Below, one piece after another: positions 8,307 through 15,649 of a DNA stretch of 21,638 bases. Each line of letters starts with the position of its first letter. The first letter of the stretch is position 1. The DNA is taken from NCBI GenBank assembly GCA_002316385.1, contig DCDL01000026.1:1-21638 (forward strand). The letters are read 5' to 3'. The notes under the pieces are model-generated. The model was given only the letters and a program-made list of their open reading frames with translations, made no database searches and was not told the DNA's origin. Origin of the DNA: Clostridium sp. UBA1056. GTDB lineage: Bacteria; Bacillota; Clostridia; Clostridiales; Clostridiaceae. A program made the translations under genes and the position numbers.

Positions 8307-10037
8307 TTATAAATTAATCAAAGGAAACTCTATTTCAAATAATATTCCTCTATTGGTATTTCTTATATCATAATTTAACTTATGAGATTCTAATATAGTC
8401 TTTACTATAGTAAGTCCTAGACCATTTCCTCCTTTATAGAGTCCTCTAGATTTATCTCTTCTATAAAACTCAGTAAATAATAGATCTAATTCACTTTTAT
8501 CTATATTTACTCCTGTATTCTCTAAAGTAAAAATATAATTTTCTCCAAGTTCTTTAAGTTTAATATATATTTTTTCATTTTCTGGGGAATAATTAATCCC
8601 ATTTACCATTAAGTTTTCTATTACCTTCTGCATCTCACGCTGATCTACATTTACAAATGTATCTGTTTCCATTTCAAACTCAACTTTTATATTTTTATCT
8701 TTTGATAAATTCTTAAGTCTATCATATGTCTTATATACTATCCTGCTTATATCACATATTTCTAAGTTTAATTTAAAAGAACTACTCTTAAGTTTTGTTA
8801 ATTCTAACATCTCATTTAATGTTTTACCGACTTCATCTACACTGTCTATAGTAGAGTCTATACTAGAGTCTATATCGTATACACCATCTTTCATTGCCTG
8901 TAGATTTCCCTTTACAACTGTCAGAGGTGTCTTTAAATCATGAGATATATTCATCAATAAATTCTTTTGATTCTTTTCAATCTGAATCCTCTCATTATAT
9001 TCTACTTCCAATTGGTTATTAGCTATTTTTAACTCTTCCATACTTTTATTTAGGTTTTCCGATATTTCCTGGACGGATTTTGCTAGCTCTTCTAACTCAT
9101 TCCCTGTTTCTACGTTTAATTTAATATTAAAATTCTCATTTGCAATCTCTTTAGATGCTTCATTTATTTTTATTATAGGTTTTGTTACTACTTTTTCATA
9201 TAATATTAATAATCCTCCAATTAATATAATTGCCATTAGAATTAAATATCTATTGAATTTATTAAACATATCTGCAATATCTTTTGATATCTTTACTGAG
9301 GCTATAGCTGTTATATATCCATTTTCAGATTTTCTTATTCCTATCGTATATGGCTCTCCTCCATATGTTATATCCTCTAGACTTTCATTTTCTATTTTTA
9401 TATTATTTGTACTTGCATAATATCTAACTATTTGATTATGCTTATTTATATTATTTTCACTTTTTTTATAATCTATTAAAACTCCATTTATCTCTTCAGT
9501 TTCAAGTTCCTCTAGCACATTCCCTTCACCTGATGAATCTTCTATTGAAGTTACCAATTCTACCTCATTGGATTTTAATATGGCTTTACCATTTCTATAA
9601 ATAGATACTTTTATAGCTAAAGGCATCTCGCTTATATTTGACTTAATTGCCTTAACTGAAATATCATCACCTAATTCTATATCTTCAAAGACCTCTTCAC
9701 TAACAAGTATTTGTACTTTTCGTTCTTCTCCATTTTTATCTCTTATGACTATATAGTCATTTACAAGAGTTGAATCTATAATATTTTCAAAGTTTTTATC
9801 TATTTCAAATATAGTTATACTCTGATTTTTAGATAGTTCTTTTTGATATTTTGTTATTTCATCTTTTTCATTAAGTTTTTCATATTCTTTTAAACTATTT
9901 ATAATCTGGTCTTTTTTATAATTTTTATAGTATTTTTCTAAAAATATATTTTGAAATAAATACTGACTAAGCAAAATAACTATAAGTAACAAACAATTTA
10001 TCCCAATTAGTTTTGTTCTAAGTTTTTTTATTTTCAT
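8307..10037 (-). CDS. membrane sensor histidine kinase
   Basis: This 576-residue kinase has a membrane segment at about 8-30, a large extracytoplasmic sensor region at about 31-262, a second membrane segment at about 263-283, a HAMP linker to about 335, and a HisKA domain with phospho-acceptor H366 in NISHDLKTPL. The ATPase domain has the N box around N475-N479 and the glycine box GGNGLGL (536-542). The sensor region of about 230 residues is large and acidic, and I do not recognise its fold; the short-loop bacitracin-type sensors (BceS-like) are therefore unlikely. The start ATG overlaps the response regulator stop (TAATG), so the two are translationally coupled. The partner regulator is the gene immediately upstream, and the ABC transporter and lipoprotein of the same cluster are the likely targets or co-sensors. 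Confidence 0.93.
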   Translation of the reverse strand: MKIKKLRTKLIGINCLLLIVILLSQYLFQNIFLEKYYKNYKKDQIINSLKEYEKLNEKDEITKYQKELSKNQSITIFEIDKNFENIIDSTLVNDYIVIRDKNGEERKVQILVSEEVFEDIELGDDISVKAIKSNISEMPLAIKVSIYRNGKAILKSNEVELVTSIEDSSGEGNVLEELETEEINGVLIDYKKSENNINKHNQIVRYYASTNNIKIENESLEDITYGGEPYTIGIRKSENGYITAIASVKISKDIADMFNKFNRYLILMAIILIGGLLILYEKVVTKPIIKINEASKEIANENFNIKLNVETGNELEELAKSVQEISENLNKSMEELKIANNQLEVEYNERIQIEKNQKNLLMNISHDLKTPLTVVKGNLQAMKDGVYDIDSSIDSTIDSVDEVGKTLNEMLELTKLKSSSFKLNLEICDISRIVYKTYDRLKNLSKDKNIKVEFEMETDTFVNVDQREMQKVIENLMVNGINYSPENEKIYIKLKELGENYIFTLENTGVNIDKSELDLLFTEFYRRDKSRGLYKGGNGLGLTIVKTILESHKLNYDIRNTNRGILFEIEFPLINL

Positions 10038-10723
10038 TAGTCCTCCTCAAAAGTATATCCTATAGATATAACTGTTTTTATTAGATAAGACTTATGTCTT
10101 AATTGAGTTCTAAGCTTTCTAATCTGAGTATCAACAACTCTATCACTTCCAAAATAGTCATATCCCCATATCTTATCTAAAAGTTCTTCTCTTGAAATTA
10201 CTTTAGATTTATTTTTTATAAGGTAATCTAATATTTTATATTGCTTTGGTTCTAACTTAATTTCTTCATCATCTATATATACCTTCATCTTAAAAAAATC
10301 AACTTTAAAATCTCCCAATTCAAATTGATTCTCTATGTCTTCTTTTCCCTGATTTTTATAAACATTTATTCTCTCCATTAGGTTATTCGCCTTTACTAAG
10401 AGTATCTCTGGATTAAATGGCTTAGTAATATAATCATCTATCTTTAGATTATATCCTAACATCTGTGCTTCATCATCACTTCTAGCTGTTACCATAATTA
10501 TTGGAACTTCTGAAGTTTTTCTAATTCTCTTAGCTATTTCAAAACCATCTAAACCTGGCAACATTAAGTCTAATATAGCTAAATCAAACTCTTGAGAATT
10601 AAAAGCTACATATCCTTCGACCCCATCTACTTGAAGACTTACATCATAACCTGATTTTTCAAAATATGCTTTCATTAATTCCCCTATTCTTAAATCATCC
10701 TCTACTATAAGAACTCTCTTCAT
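10037..10723 (-). CDS. OmpR-family response regulator
   Basis: The receiver domain has the acidic pair E8-D9-D10, phospho-acceptor D52 in LAILDLMLPG, T79 and K101 in KPF. The C-terminal half is a winged-helix DNA-binding domain (GDFKVDFFKMKVYID through KTVISIGYTF). The reading frame is open to 10798, but the family N-terminus MKRVLIVEDD begins at the ATG at 10723, which has an AAGGGATGAG-type site upstream; the 25 extra residues are discarded. The resulting length is 228 residues, normal for the family. It is preceded by the lipoprotein gene (49-bp gap with a perfect hairpin) and overlaps the kinase start by one base. It probably controls the operon that starts at 14208. Confidence 0.94.
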   Translation of the reverse strand: MKRVLIVEDDLRIGELMKAYFEKSGYDVSLQVDGVEGYVAFNSQEFDLAILDLMLPGLDGFEIAKRIRKTSEVPIIMVTARSDDEAQMLGYNLKIDDYITKPFNPEILLVKANNLMERINVYKNQGKEDIENQFELGDFKVDFFKMKVYIDDEEIKLEPKQYKILDYLIKNKSKVISREELLDKIWGYDYFGSDRVVDTQIRKLRTQLRHKSYLIKTVISIGYTFEED

Positions 10724-10748
10724 TTTCTCATCCCTTTTCTTATAACAT

Positions 10749-10780
10749 AAGAATAAGGTCTTAAAAAAGACCTTATTCTT
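10749..10780 (-). promoter_or_regulatory. perfect 14-bp hairpin between the lipoprotein and response regulator genes
   Basis: The arms 10749-10762 and 10767-10780 are perfectly complementary around a four-base loop. The upstream arm contains the lipoprotein stop codon. The minus-strand RNA is followed by ATGTTATAAG rather than a U-run, so this fits an mRNA processing or stability element, or a leaky terminator, better than a strong terminator. Confidence 0.6.
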
Positions 10781-12269
10781 CCAATATATACATTCCATCT
10801 TTTTCTACAAATTTACTACCGTATACCTGTAATGATTTTAATTGTACTGTCAGCCTATTATCTTCTATGGCTATATCTTTTTTAGGAATATTAATATAGT
10901 AATATTCATCATCGCCTGTAGTGTCTAATTCTGACATTATATCTGTTGACTTGATTAATACTCTATTATCACCTAATTTTATCTCTTTTGTTACATTCTC
11001 TAGAGTATTTTCATTACCTTTATATAGATATTTAATACTTTCACCTTGAATTTCAACATTTCCATTCTCTTCATACTTTTTAAAAACAGGTATCTTTATA
11101 GTTATATAATCTGGATTATTCATTTCTCCTGTAAATTTATCAACTCTTTCTTTTATATTAGAATTCATATCATTATAATGTTTTTCTATGTTTTTTTCCA
11201 ATTCTTCGTCTCCAGCATTCTCTGTAAATCCAAACTTATCTAATAGATATTTACTTGGATTTATAAAGCCAAAGTCTTTTTCAATATTTAATGCATATAT
11301 ATTGGCATATCCTAATGAACCTATTGCATAAAACTCTCCATTTTTCCCCATTTCATTCACTGTATCAGGATTAATCTCATAGTTATTTTCCAAGAACTTT
11401 ATTCTTGTAGACTCTTTTAACTCATCTTCACTTTGATTTATATCTTTTAATAAGGCTAGTCCTCTATATTCAAAATATCTTGGCTGGCCCTCAATTTTAT
11501 CAAGCTCTGAATCTGTAATATTATTAGGATTCACTTCTAGAAACTTCTTATAAAAATAATTACCTTTTTTTATAAAATCTATTCTTTCTTCTTCAGTCTT
11601 TGCTTCTAAAGCCTTCTTATAAAAATTCATCTGTTGAGCTCTATATACCCTTGATTTAGAATCTAAAGGATACTCTACACTTCTATTGGATCCCATTAAC
11701 TCTTCACCTGTTTGAATATTCTCTTCTTGTTTTGATTGTAAAACTAAGTGAATAGCTTCATGAATTATACTTTTTTCTAATTCCTCTTTTAACTCTTCCT
11801 TTGAAAGACCATTATAAGCAAATGTATCAACATTAAAAATATATGTCTTCCTATCATTGAATTCAGTAATATCAAACATTCTTGTTAATAGAGTTTTATC
11901 TTTAAATGTATCTGTTGAATACTCTATATTTTCATCAGGAGCACCATATTTATCATTCTGACTATTTATTAAATAGGCTTTATGGTTCATGTTGCTAAAA
12001 AGTAATATCTGCATCTTTGATAAATCTAACTGTGAATCTATTTTAGTCCCATTTTTAACTAATACTTTTCTAATATCATCAGCTATTTCTGGTAACACTT
12101 CTTCAATACTCTCTTTCATTTTCTCATTATAACTTTCCATAGCTTCACTTTCAATATTCTCTTCAACATTTTTATCTTTTATATTCTCACTTACTTTATT
12201 TTGACAAGCTACAGTTGTAAAAGTCATTAATCCTATTAAAAGTAAACATATTATTCTCTTCATAATCAT
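10773..12269 (-). CDS. lipoprotein with HExxH zinc-metalloprotease motif
   Basis: The 498-residue product begins with a lipoprotein signal peptide: basic MKR, a hydrophobic core and lipobox TVAC with the lipidated cysteine at residue 22. It should therefore be anchored on the outer face of the membrane. An acidic linker follows. The motif H170-E-A-I-H174 (in SIIHEAIHLVLQ) is the zinc site of gluzincin-type metalloproteases; a likely third ligand is E260 or E267 in the conserved-looking IEGQPRYFEYRG. The C-terminal part from about 375 looks beta-rich. The family is not recognised with confidence. The ATG at 12263 is an alternative start two codons in. It lies 10 bp after the ABC transporter gene and is clearly in its operon, ahead of the two-component genes. 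Possible roles are cleaving a peptide signal or an antimicrobial peptide; this is inference. Confidence 0.8.
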   Translation of the reverse strand: MIMKRIICLLLIGLMTFTTVACQNKVSENIKDKNVEENIESEAMESYNEKMKESIEEVLPEIADDIRKVLVKNGTKIDSQLDLSKMQILLFSNMNHKAYLINSQNDKYGAPDENIEYSTDTFKDKTLLTRMFDITEFNDRKTYIFNVDTFAYNGLSKEELKEELEKSIIHEAIHLVLQSKQEENIQTGEELMGSNRSVEYPLDSKSRVYRAQQMNFYKKALEAKTEEERIDFIKKGNYFYKKFLEVNPNNITDSELDKIEGQPRYFEYRGLALLKDINQSEDELKESTRIKFLENNYEINPDTVNEMGKNGEFYAIGSLGYANIYALNIEKDFGFINPSKYLLDKFGFTENAGDEELEKNIEKHYNDMNSNIKERVDKFTGEMNNPDYITIKIPVFKKYEENGNVEIQGESIKYLYKGNENTLENVTKEIKLGDNRVLIKSTDIMSELDTTGDDEYYYINIPKKDIAIEDNRLTVQLKSLQVYGSKFVEKDGMYILEE

Positions 12270-12279
12270 TCCCTCATCC

Positions 12280-14208
12280 TTAATTTCTTCTCAATAAATC
12301 TATTGGTGATAGCTTAGATGCTTTATTTGCTGGTAATAAACTTGATATTAAGCTGACTAAAACTCCCATGGAAAAGGCTTCTATTACTGTTAAGATATTT
12401 GGAGCAAATATTGGATATCCCATACTCTTAGTAGATAATGGATTAATAATCCATAAACCTATTATAGATATTAAAACTCCAACAAATGATGCTATCATAC
12501 CTAATATCAAGCCCTCAGATATAAATATCTTTTTAATATCATCTCTAGTTCCACCTATTGATATAAATAATCCAATTTCTCGCTGTCTTTCTATTACACT
12601 AATAAATAAAATAATCCCTATCATCAATGCTGATATAAATAAAATCAGCCCTGTCCCACATAAGATTAATATATTATAGTTCTTAAACATCTTAGTTAAG
12701 TCCTTTAAAATATCAGCTGGTCTTATAATAGAATATTTTTGATTATAATCTCTATACACTTCTTCCACTTCATTTGAATCTTTAAGATAGACTGTTAAAT
12801 TATTTGTAGGTATATTTTCATCCGTCCCTATAAACCTAGACCTTTTAACAATATTTTTCTGTGCTTCATAGGGCATATAAGCATAGTCCTCACCTATTAA
12901 TGTCTTCTTACTTATACCTGATACAGTAAGTTTTTGTGTATCCCATCTAGATGGATAATTTTTTGTTGGATCATGAGCTAAAAGTTTCGTCTCAATTTCT
13001 TGTCCCACAAGACTAGATATATCCCCATCCTTTACTAACTTCTTAGCTATATCTTCGGAAAAAACTATCTCACTTTTTCCATCCTCTGGTAACTTTCCAT
13101 AAACAATCTCTGGTGTCGTATAATACTTTTTATACTCATCTTGAATTATAGACTTTACCTTATAATCTATTTCATTATCATTAGCCTTAACCTTACCATC
13201 TAAAACATATTCATCTTGTATAAGTCTTATTGATTTATTTTTACGAATATTAAAATAGTCTTCTGAATCAATTAACCCTTTCTTTGTAAAAGATAGCTTT
13301 TTATTATCAACTATCCTTTGATTAGCATATTCTGTATAGTTTCTAATCCCCTGACTAGTTCCAAGTGCTATAGAAAGACTGCATATCCCTATTATCAAAC
13401 TCAAAGAAACTAAAAAATATCTAACTCTCTTTTCTATAATTCTCTTCATAGATAACTTAAAAGCAGATAATATATCAAACTTTCTATCCTTAGATCTACT
13501 CTCTTCTATATCCTCAGCCACAATAGATTCTTCTTTATTATAATTTTCAATAACCTGTCCATCTTTAAGCTCAACTATTCTACTAGCATAGTCTTTAAAA
13601 TCTTCATTATGAGTTACTACAATAACTAACTTTCCTGTCTGTGAAATCTCAACTAGTAGATTCATAATATCCTCTGTAGTCTTTGTATCTAAAGCACCTG
13701 TTGGCTCATCTGCAATTATTATCTCTGGTTGTTTAACTAATGCTCTTGCTATTGATACTCTTTGTTTCTGTCCTCCGGATAATTCACTTGGCTTATGATC
13801 TATGTGATTTTCTAAACCTACTTTTACTAAAACTTGCTTAGCCCTTCTGCGCTTCTCCTTTCTATCCATAACATCCATAGACAGACCTAGTTCTACATTC
13901 TCTATTACTGTTAAATGCTCTAATAGCTGAAAATCTTGAAATATAAAACCTATTTTATCCTTTCTTAAATTAGCCATCTCTATATCTTTAAACTTAGATA
14001 TATCTTTCCCATCAACAGATATAGTTCCATCAGTTGGTTTATCTAAACCTGCAATTATATTTAATAATGTTGATTTTCCTGATCCAGATTTACCTAATAT
14101 ACAGACAAATTCTCCTTTGCTAAACTCTAGATTTATATTATTAAGTGCCTTTAAAGGTTTTGTCTTCTCTGGATTATATATTTTATTAATATTTTCTATC
14201 CTTATCAT
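12280..14208 (-). CDS. MacB-like ABC transporter, ATPase and FtsX-type permease in one chain
   Basis: The 642-residue chain has an N-terminal ATPase: Walker A GKSGSGKST (39-47), Q91, signature LSGGQ (143-147), Walker B IIIADE (163-168) and switch H200. The membrane part has one segment at about 263-283, an extracytoplasmic domain of about 225 residues (285-510), and three more segments near 511-538, 563-588 and 604-626, ending in the FtsX-type LSPIDLLRRN. This is the MacB layout, and the length matches E. coli MacB (648). Such transporters work as mechanotransmitters for peptides or lipoproteins rather than as classical pumps. No MacA-like adaptor is present; the downstream lipoprotein may take that place. 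The start has AGGAGT at 14220-14215. It is the first gene of a probable four-gene operon with a two-component system. Confidence 0.9.
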   Translation of the reverse strand: MIRIENINKIYNPEKTKPLKALNNINLEFSKGEFVCILGKSGSGKSTLLNIIAGLDKPTDGTISVDGKDISKFKDIEMANLRKDKIGFIFQDFQLLEHLTVIENVELGLSMDVMDRKEKRRRAKQVLVKVGLENHIDHKPSELSGGQKQRVSIARALVKQPEIIIADEPTGALDTKTTEDIMNLLVEISQTGKLVIVVTHNEDFKDYASRIVELKDGQVIENYNKEESIVAEDIEESRSKDRKFDILSAFKLSMKRIIEKRVRYFLVSLSLIIGICSLSIALGTSQGIRNYTEYANQRIVDNKKLSFTKKGLIDSEDYFNIRKNKSIRLIQDEYVLDGKVKANDNEIDYKVKSIIQDEYKKYYTTPEIVYGKLPEDGKSEIVFSEDIAKKLVKDGDISSLVGQEIETKLLAHDPTKNYPSRWDTQKLTVSGISKKTLIGEDYAYMPYEAQKNIVKRSRFIGTDENIPTNNLTVYLKDSNEVEEVYRDYNQKYSIIRPADILKDLTKMFKNYNILILCGTGLILFISALMIGIILFISVIERQREIGLFISIGGTRDDIKKIFISEGLILGMIASFVGVLISIIGLWIINPLSTKSMGYPIFAPNILTVIEAFSMGVLVSLISSLLPANKASKLSPIDLLRRN

Positions 14209-14236
14209 TTAACCACTCCTTATTAACTAATATTAA

Positions 14237-14277
14237 AGGATGTGTTTTTAGTTTATATTTATAGGATATGTCTTTTA
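14237..14277. promoter_or_regulatory. direct repeats upstream of the ABC transporter operon
   Basis: AGGATGTGTTTTTA (14237-14250) and AGGATATGTCTTTTA (14263-14277) form a direct repeat 26 bp apart, 29-69 bp before the start codon. A third partial copy (AGGATGTAATTT) is at 14335-14346. They are candidate binding sites for the OmpR-type regulator of the cluster, though the spacing is longer than usual. Confidence 0.3.
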
Positions 14278-14303
14278 TGTGTATATTTTGGAATAAGTTT
14301 AGA

Positions 14304-14342
14304 TAAAAAAATACATCCAATATATCACGATATTAGGATGTA
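14304..14342 (-). terminator. minus-strand terminator in front of the ABC transporter operon
   Basis: Arms 14312-14323 and 14330-14342 form a 12-bp stem with one bulged base. The minus-strand RNA continues into seven T residues. It lies about 100 bp upstream of the first codon of the operon, so it is either the end of an upstream small RNA or an attenuator in the operon leader. Confidence 0.65.
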
Positions 14343-14445
14343 ATTTCAAGCAATTAATTTATATTTTTACATTTAATGTATAAAATAAAAATTAAGTATT
14401 TATACTTTAATTAAACTAATTTATTAACTATGTGTTACAAAAGAA

Positions 14446-14482
14446 AAAAGCTAGTAAGGATTTTAACTCCCTACTAGCTTTT
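14446..14482 (-). terminator. strong minus-strand terminator next to repeat copy A
   Basis: Arms 14446-14460 and 14468-14482 form a 15-bp stem. The minus-strand RNA has a G-U pair where the plus strand has an A-C mismatch, and it is followed by TTCTTTTG. It implies a minus-strand transcript coming through repeat copy A. Confidence 0.7.
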
Positions 14483-14492
14483 ATAACTTATG

Positions 14493-14778
14493 AATATTTA
14501 TATTAAAAGTTGAAAATACTAACTTTGTAATAAAATATATGGTTACTGGAATACCTAATTTTATTATTTAATTAATAGCTTCTTCCAAAGGTAAATACTA
14601 ATGTAATGCTTAAAGTTATTAATTTACGTTCCTATTAAATATTTAAGGTACTAAAATATAAAGAGTAGTAACTACAAGATTACTACTCTTTATGTTGTGT
14701 TCGTATACAAAATTATAGTTTTATACAGGAAGCGAATAACTTTTGGTTTTAAGGATATTCATATATAATTTATATTAT
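14493..14778. repeat. long non-coding direct repeat, copy A
   Basis: This 286-bp stretch matches 16194-16486 in the same orientation. The first roughly 85 bp are identical and the rest is about 85-90% identical, with a 6-bp and a 1-bp indel. Both strands are full of stops. It contains the symmetrical stem-loop at 14658-14693. It is followed directly by the terminator at 14446-14482 when read on the minus strand. Confidence 0.9.
14658..14693. terminator. symmetrical stem-loop within repeat copy A
   Basis: Arms 14658-14671 and 14680-14693 pair perfectly over 14 bp around CTACAAGA. T-rich sequence follows on both strands (TTGTGTT on plus, ATTTTAG on minus). It is conserved in copy B with a larger loop, so the stem rather than the loop is preserved. 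Confidence 0.55.
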
Positions 14779-14884
14779 GCTAATACTCTTATATTTGTCA
14801 TTGATACTCATAATCTACTTTTGCTTAAAATGTATAGTTAATATCATCCTATATTTTCCTTATATAATTTTTGCTAAAGAAAAC

Positions 14885-14918
14885 AGCGTAACAAGTTATC
14901 ACATATACTTGCTACGCT
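14885..14918 (-). terminator. minus-strand terminator-like hairpin in the segment unique to copy A
   Basis: Arms 14885-14895 and 14908-14918 give an 11-bp stem. The minus-strand RNA has a G-U pair where the plus strand has an A-C mismatch, followed by GTTTTCTTT. Confidence 0.55.
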
Positions 14919-14995
14919 TTGTTTTAAATGTAGAAGTGATTATCTGCTATATAGATACAAAATATATACAAATGCAGTTACCTAATATATACTAT

Positions 14996-15064
14996 TTATA
15001 CTAAATACGTTCTACATTTTAATATATAAAATGCAATTTTAGCATAAAAATATAAATGTATCAT
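14996..15064 (-). CDS. possible 22-residue hydrophobic peptide
   Basis: An ATG at 15064 is preceded by AAGGGGGGG (15078-15070) at a five-base spacing, a very purine-rich site for this AT-rich region. It opens 22 codons encoding a hydrophobic, basic peptide that begins MIHLYFYAK and ends CRTYLV. The family is unknown and no homology is recognised. The ORF is short enough to occur by chance; the ribosome binding site is the main support. The G7 tract could slip. Confidence 0.25.
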   Translation of the reverse strand: MIHLYFYAKIAFYILKCRTYLV

Positions 15065-15100
15065 ATAAACCCCCCCTTATTAATTGGATGTATAAACAAT

Positions 15101-15133
15101 AAGGACTAGTAATGGATTTCCCCTACTAGCCTT
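15101..15133 (-). terminator. degenerate stem-loop related to the terminator at 14446-14482
   Basis: Arms around 15101-15115 and 15120-15133 share the CTAGTA core and the overall layout with the hairpin at 14446-14482, but with a bulge and weaker pairing. The minus-strand tail is TATTGTTTAT. It looks like a diverged second copy of the same terminator. Confidence 0.4.
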
Positions 15134-15179
15134 TAATATTATAAAATACATGAACCATTGATAAATACGAGGTGAAAAT

Positions 15180-15323
15180 ATGGATAGAAAAGGTGATTCT
15201 AATATTGAGTAACTTTTAAGATATATATTAAATAGTATTCATAGTTTAAATAAGTCTAAAGAAAAAGTTCCATCAGAGGTATTGGTTGAAAAAATCAATA
15301 CCTTTTTTCTATTTAATAAATAA
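15180..15323 (+). pseudogene. short ORF with strong ribosome binding site, interrupted by an in-frame TAA
   Basis: An ACGAGGTG site precedes the ATG at 15180. The frame reads ten codons (MDRKGDSNIE), hits TAA at 15210-15212, and then stays open for 36 codons to the TAA at 15321-15323, with protein-like content (LLRYILNSIHSLNKSKEK then VPSEVLVEKINTFF). It is either a 47-residue small gene broken by a nonsense change, or a ten-codon leader peptide followed by a terminator ahead of the cotF-like genes. The family is not recognised. The terminator at 15277-15308 overlaps the end of the frame, which favours the leader reading; the open frame favours the pseudogene. Confidence 0.35.
15277..15308 (+). 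terminator. plus-strand terminator or attenuator upstream of the cotF-like genes
   Basis: AGGTATTG (15277-15284) and CAATACCT (15296-15303) form an 8-bp stem followed by a T-run on the plus strand. It lies about 145 bp before the first coat gene and inside the 3' part of the interrupted ORF. Confidence 0.6.
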
Positions 15324-15451
15324 TGATATAGAGTATACCACATAATCTCTAGTAACACTCTTATATTTTGAAATAAAGTTTAGAAATAAGAATAATATGA
15401 TGAGTAAATACAAACATTAATACTGAAATATAGTAGATGGGAGGTATAGAT

Positions 15452-15637
15452 ATGGCAAATTTAAGTGAAATAGAACTACAAAATTTACGCCATTTAATTG
15501 GAGGACATTGTACTATTGAGAAGAAATTAAATTATTATGCAGATCAATGTACTGACATTCAATTAAAAGATATGCTAAAAAAAGATGCTAATGATGCAAA
15601 AACAAGTAAAGAAAAGCTAATGGCTTTCTTAGGATAG
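15452..15637 (+). CDS. small CotF-like spore coat protein, first of a pair
   Basis: This 61-residue, helical, charged protein (starting MANLSEIELQNLRHLIGGH) resembles the N-terminal half of the CotF / coat protein F family found in spore formers. The start is the ATG at 15452, seven bases after GGGAGG; the in-frame ATG at 15437 lies upstream of this site and is not used. It is followed after 12 bases by a second CotF-like gene, whose ribosome binding site lies at this gene's end. Together the pair covers the length of one B. subtilis CotF. It probably contributes to the spore coat and would then be expressed late in sporulation in the mother cell. I see no confident sporulation-sigma promoter. 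Family assignment rests on pattern recognition only. Confidence 0.7.
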   Translation: MANLSEIELQNLRHLIGGHCTIEKKLNYYADQCTDIQLKDMLKKDANDAKTSKEKLMAFLG

Positions 15638-15649
15638 GAGATAGTTGAA

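Larger units (their letters stand above)
14209..15451. other. 1.2-kb mostly non-coding region rich in stem-loops
   Basis: This region holds at least six stem-loops, the left copy of a 286-bp direct repeat, and two very short ORFs with good ribosome binding sites (14996-15064 minus and 15180-15209 plus). An open frame of 75 codons at 14777-15004 lacks a ribosome binding site and runs through a hairpin, so it is not called. The spacing suggests small RNAs or leader RNAs. Confidence 0.5.

Noticed and set aside
10724..10798. N-terminal extension of the response regulator
   Set aside because: The receiver domain begins at the ATG at 10723 with its own ribosome binding site. The upstream residues come from the intercistronic hairpin.
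14777..15004. 75-codon hydrophobic plus-strand ORF
   Set aside because: It has no ribosome binding site, low-complexity AT-driven composition, and runs through a terminator-like hairpin. It falls in the segment present in only one repeat copy.
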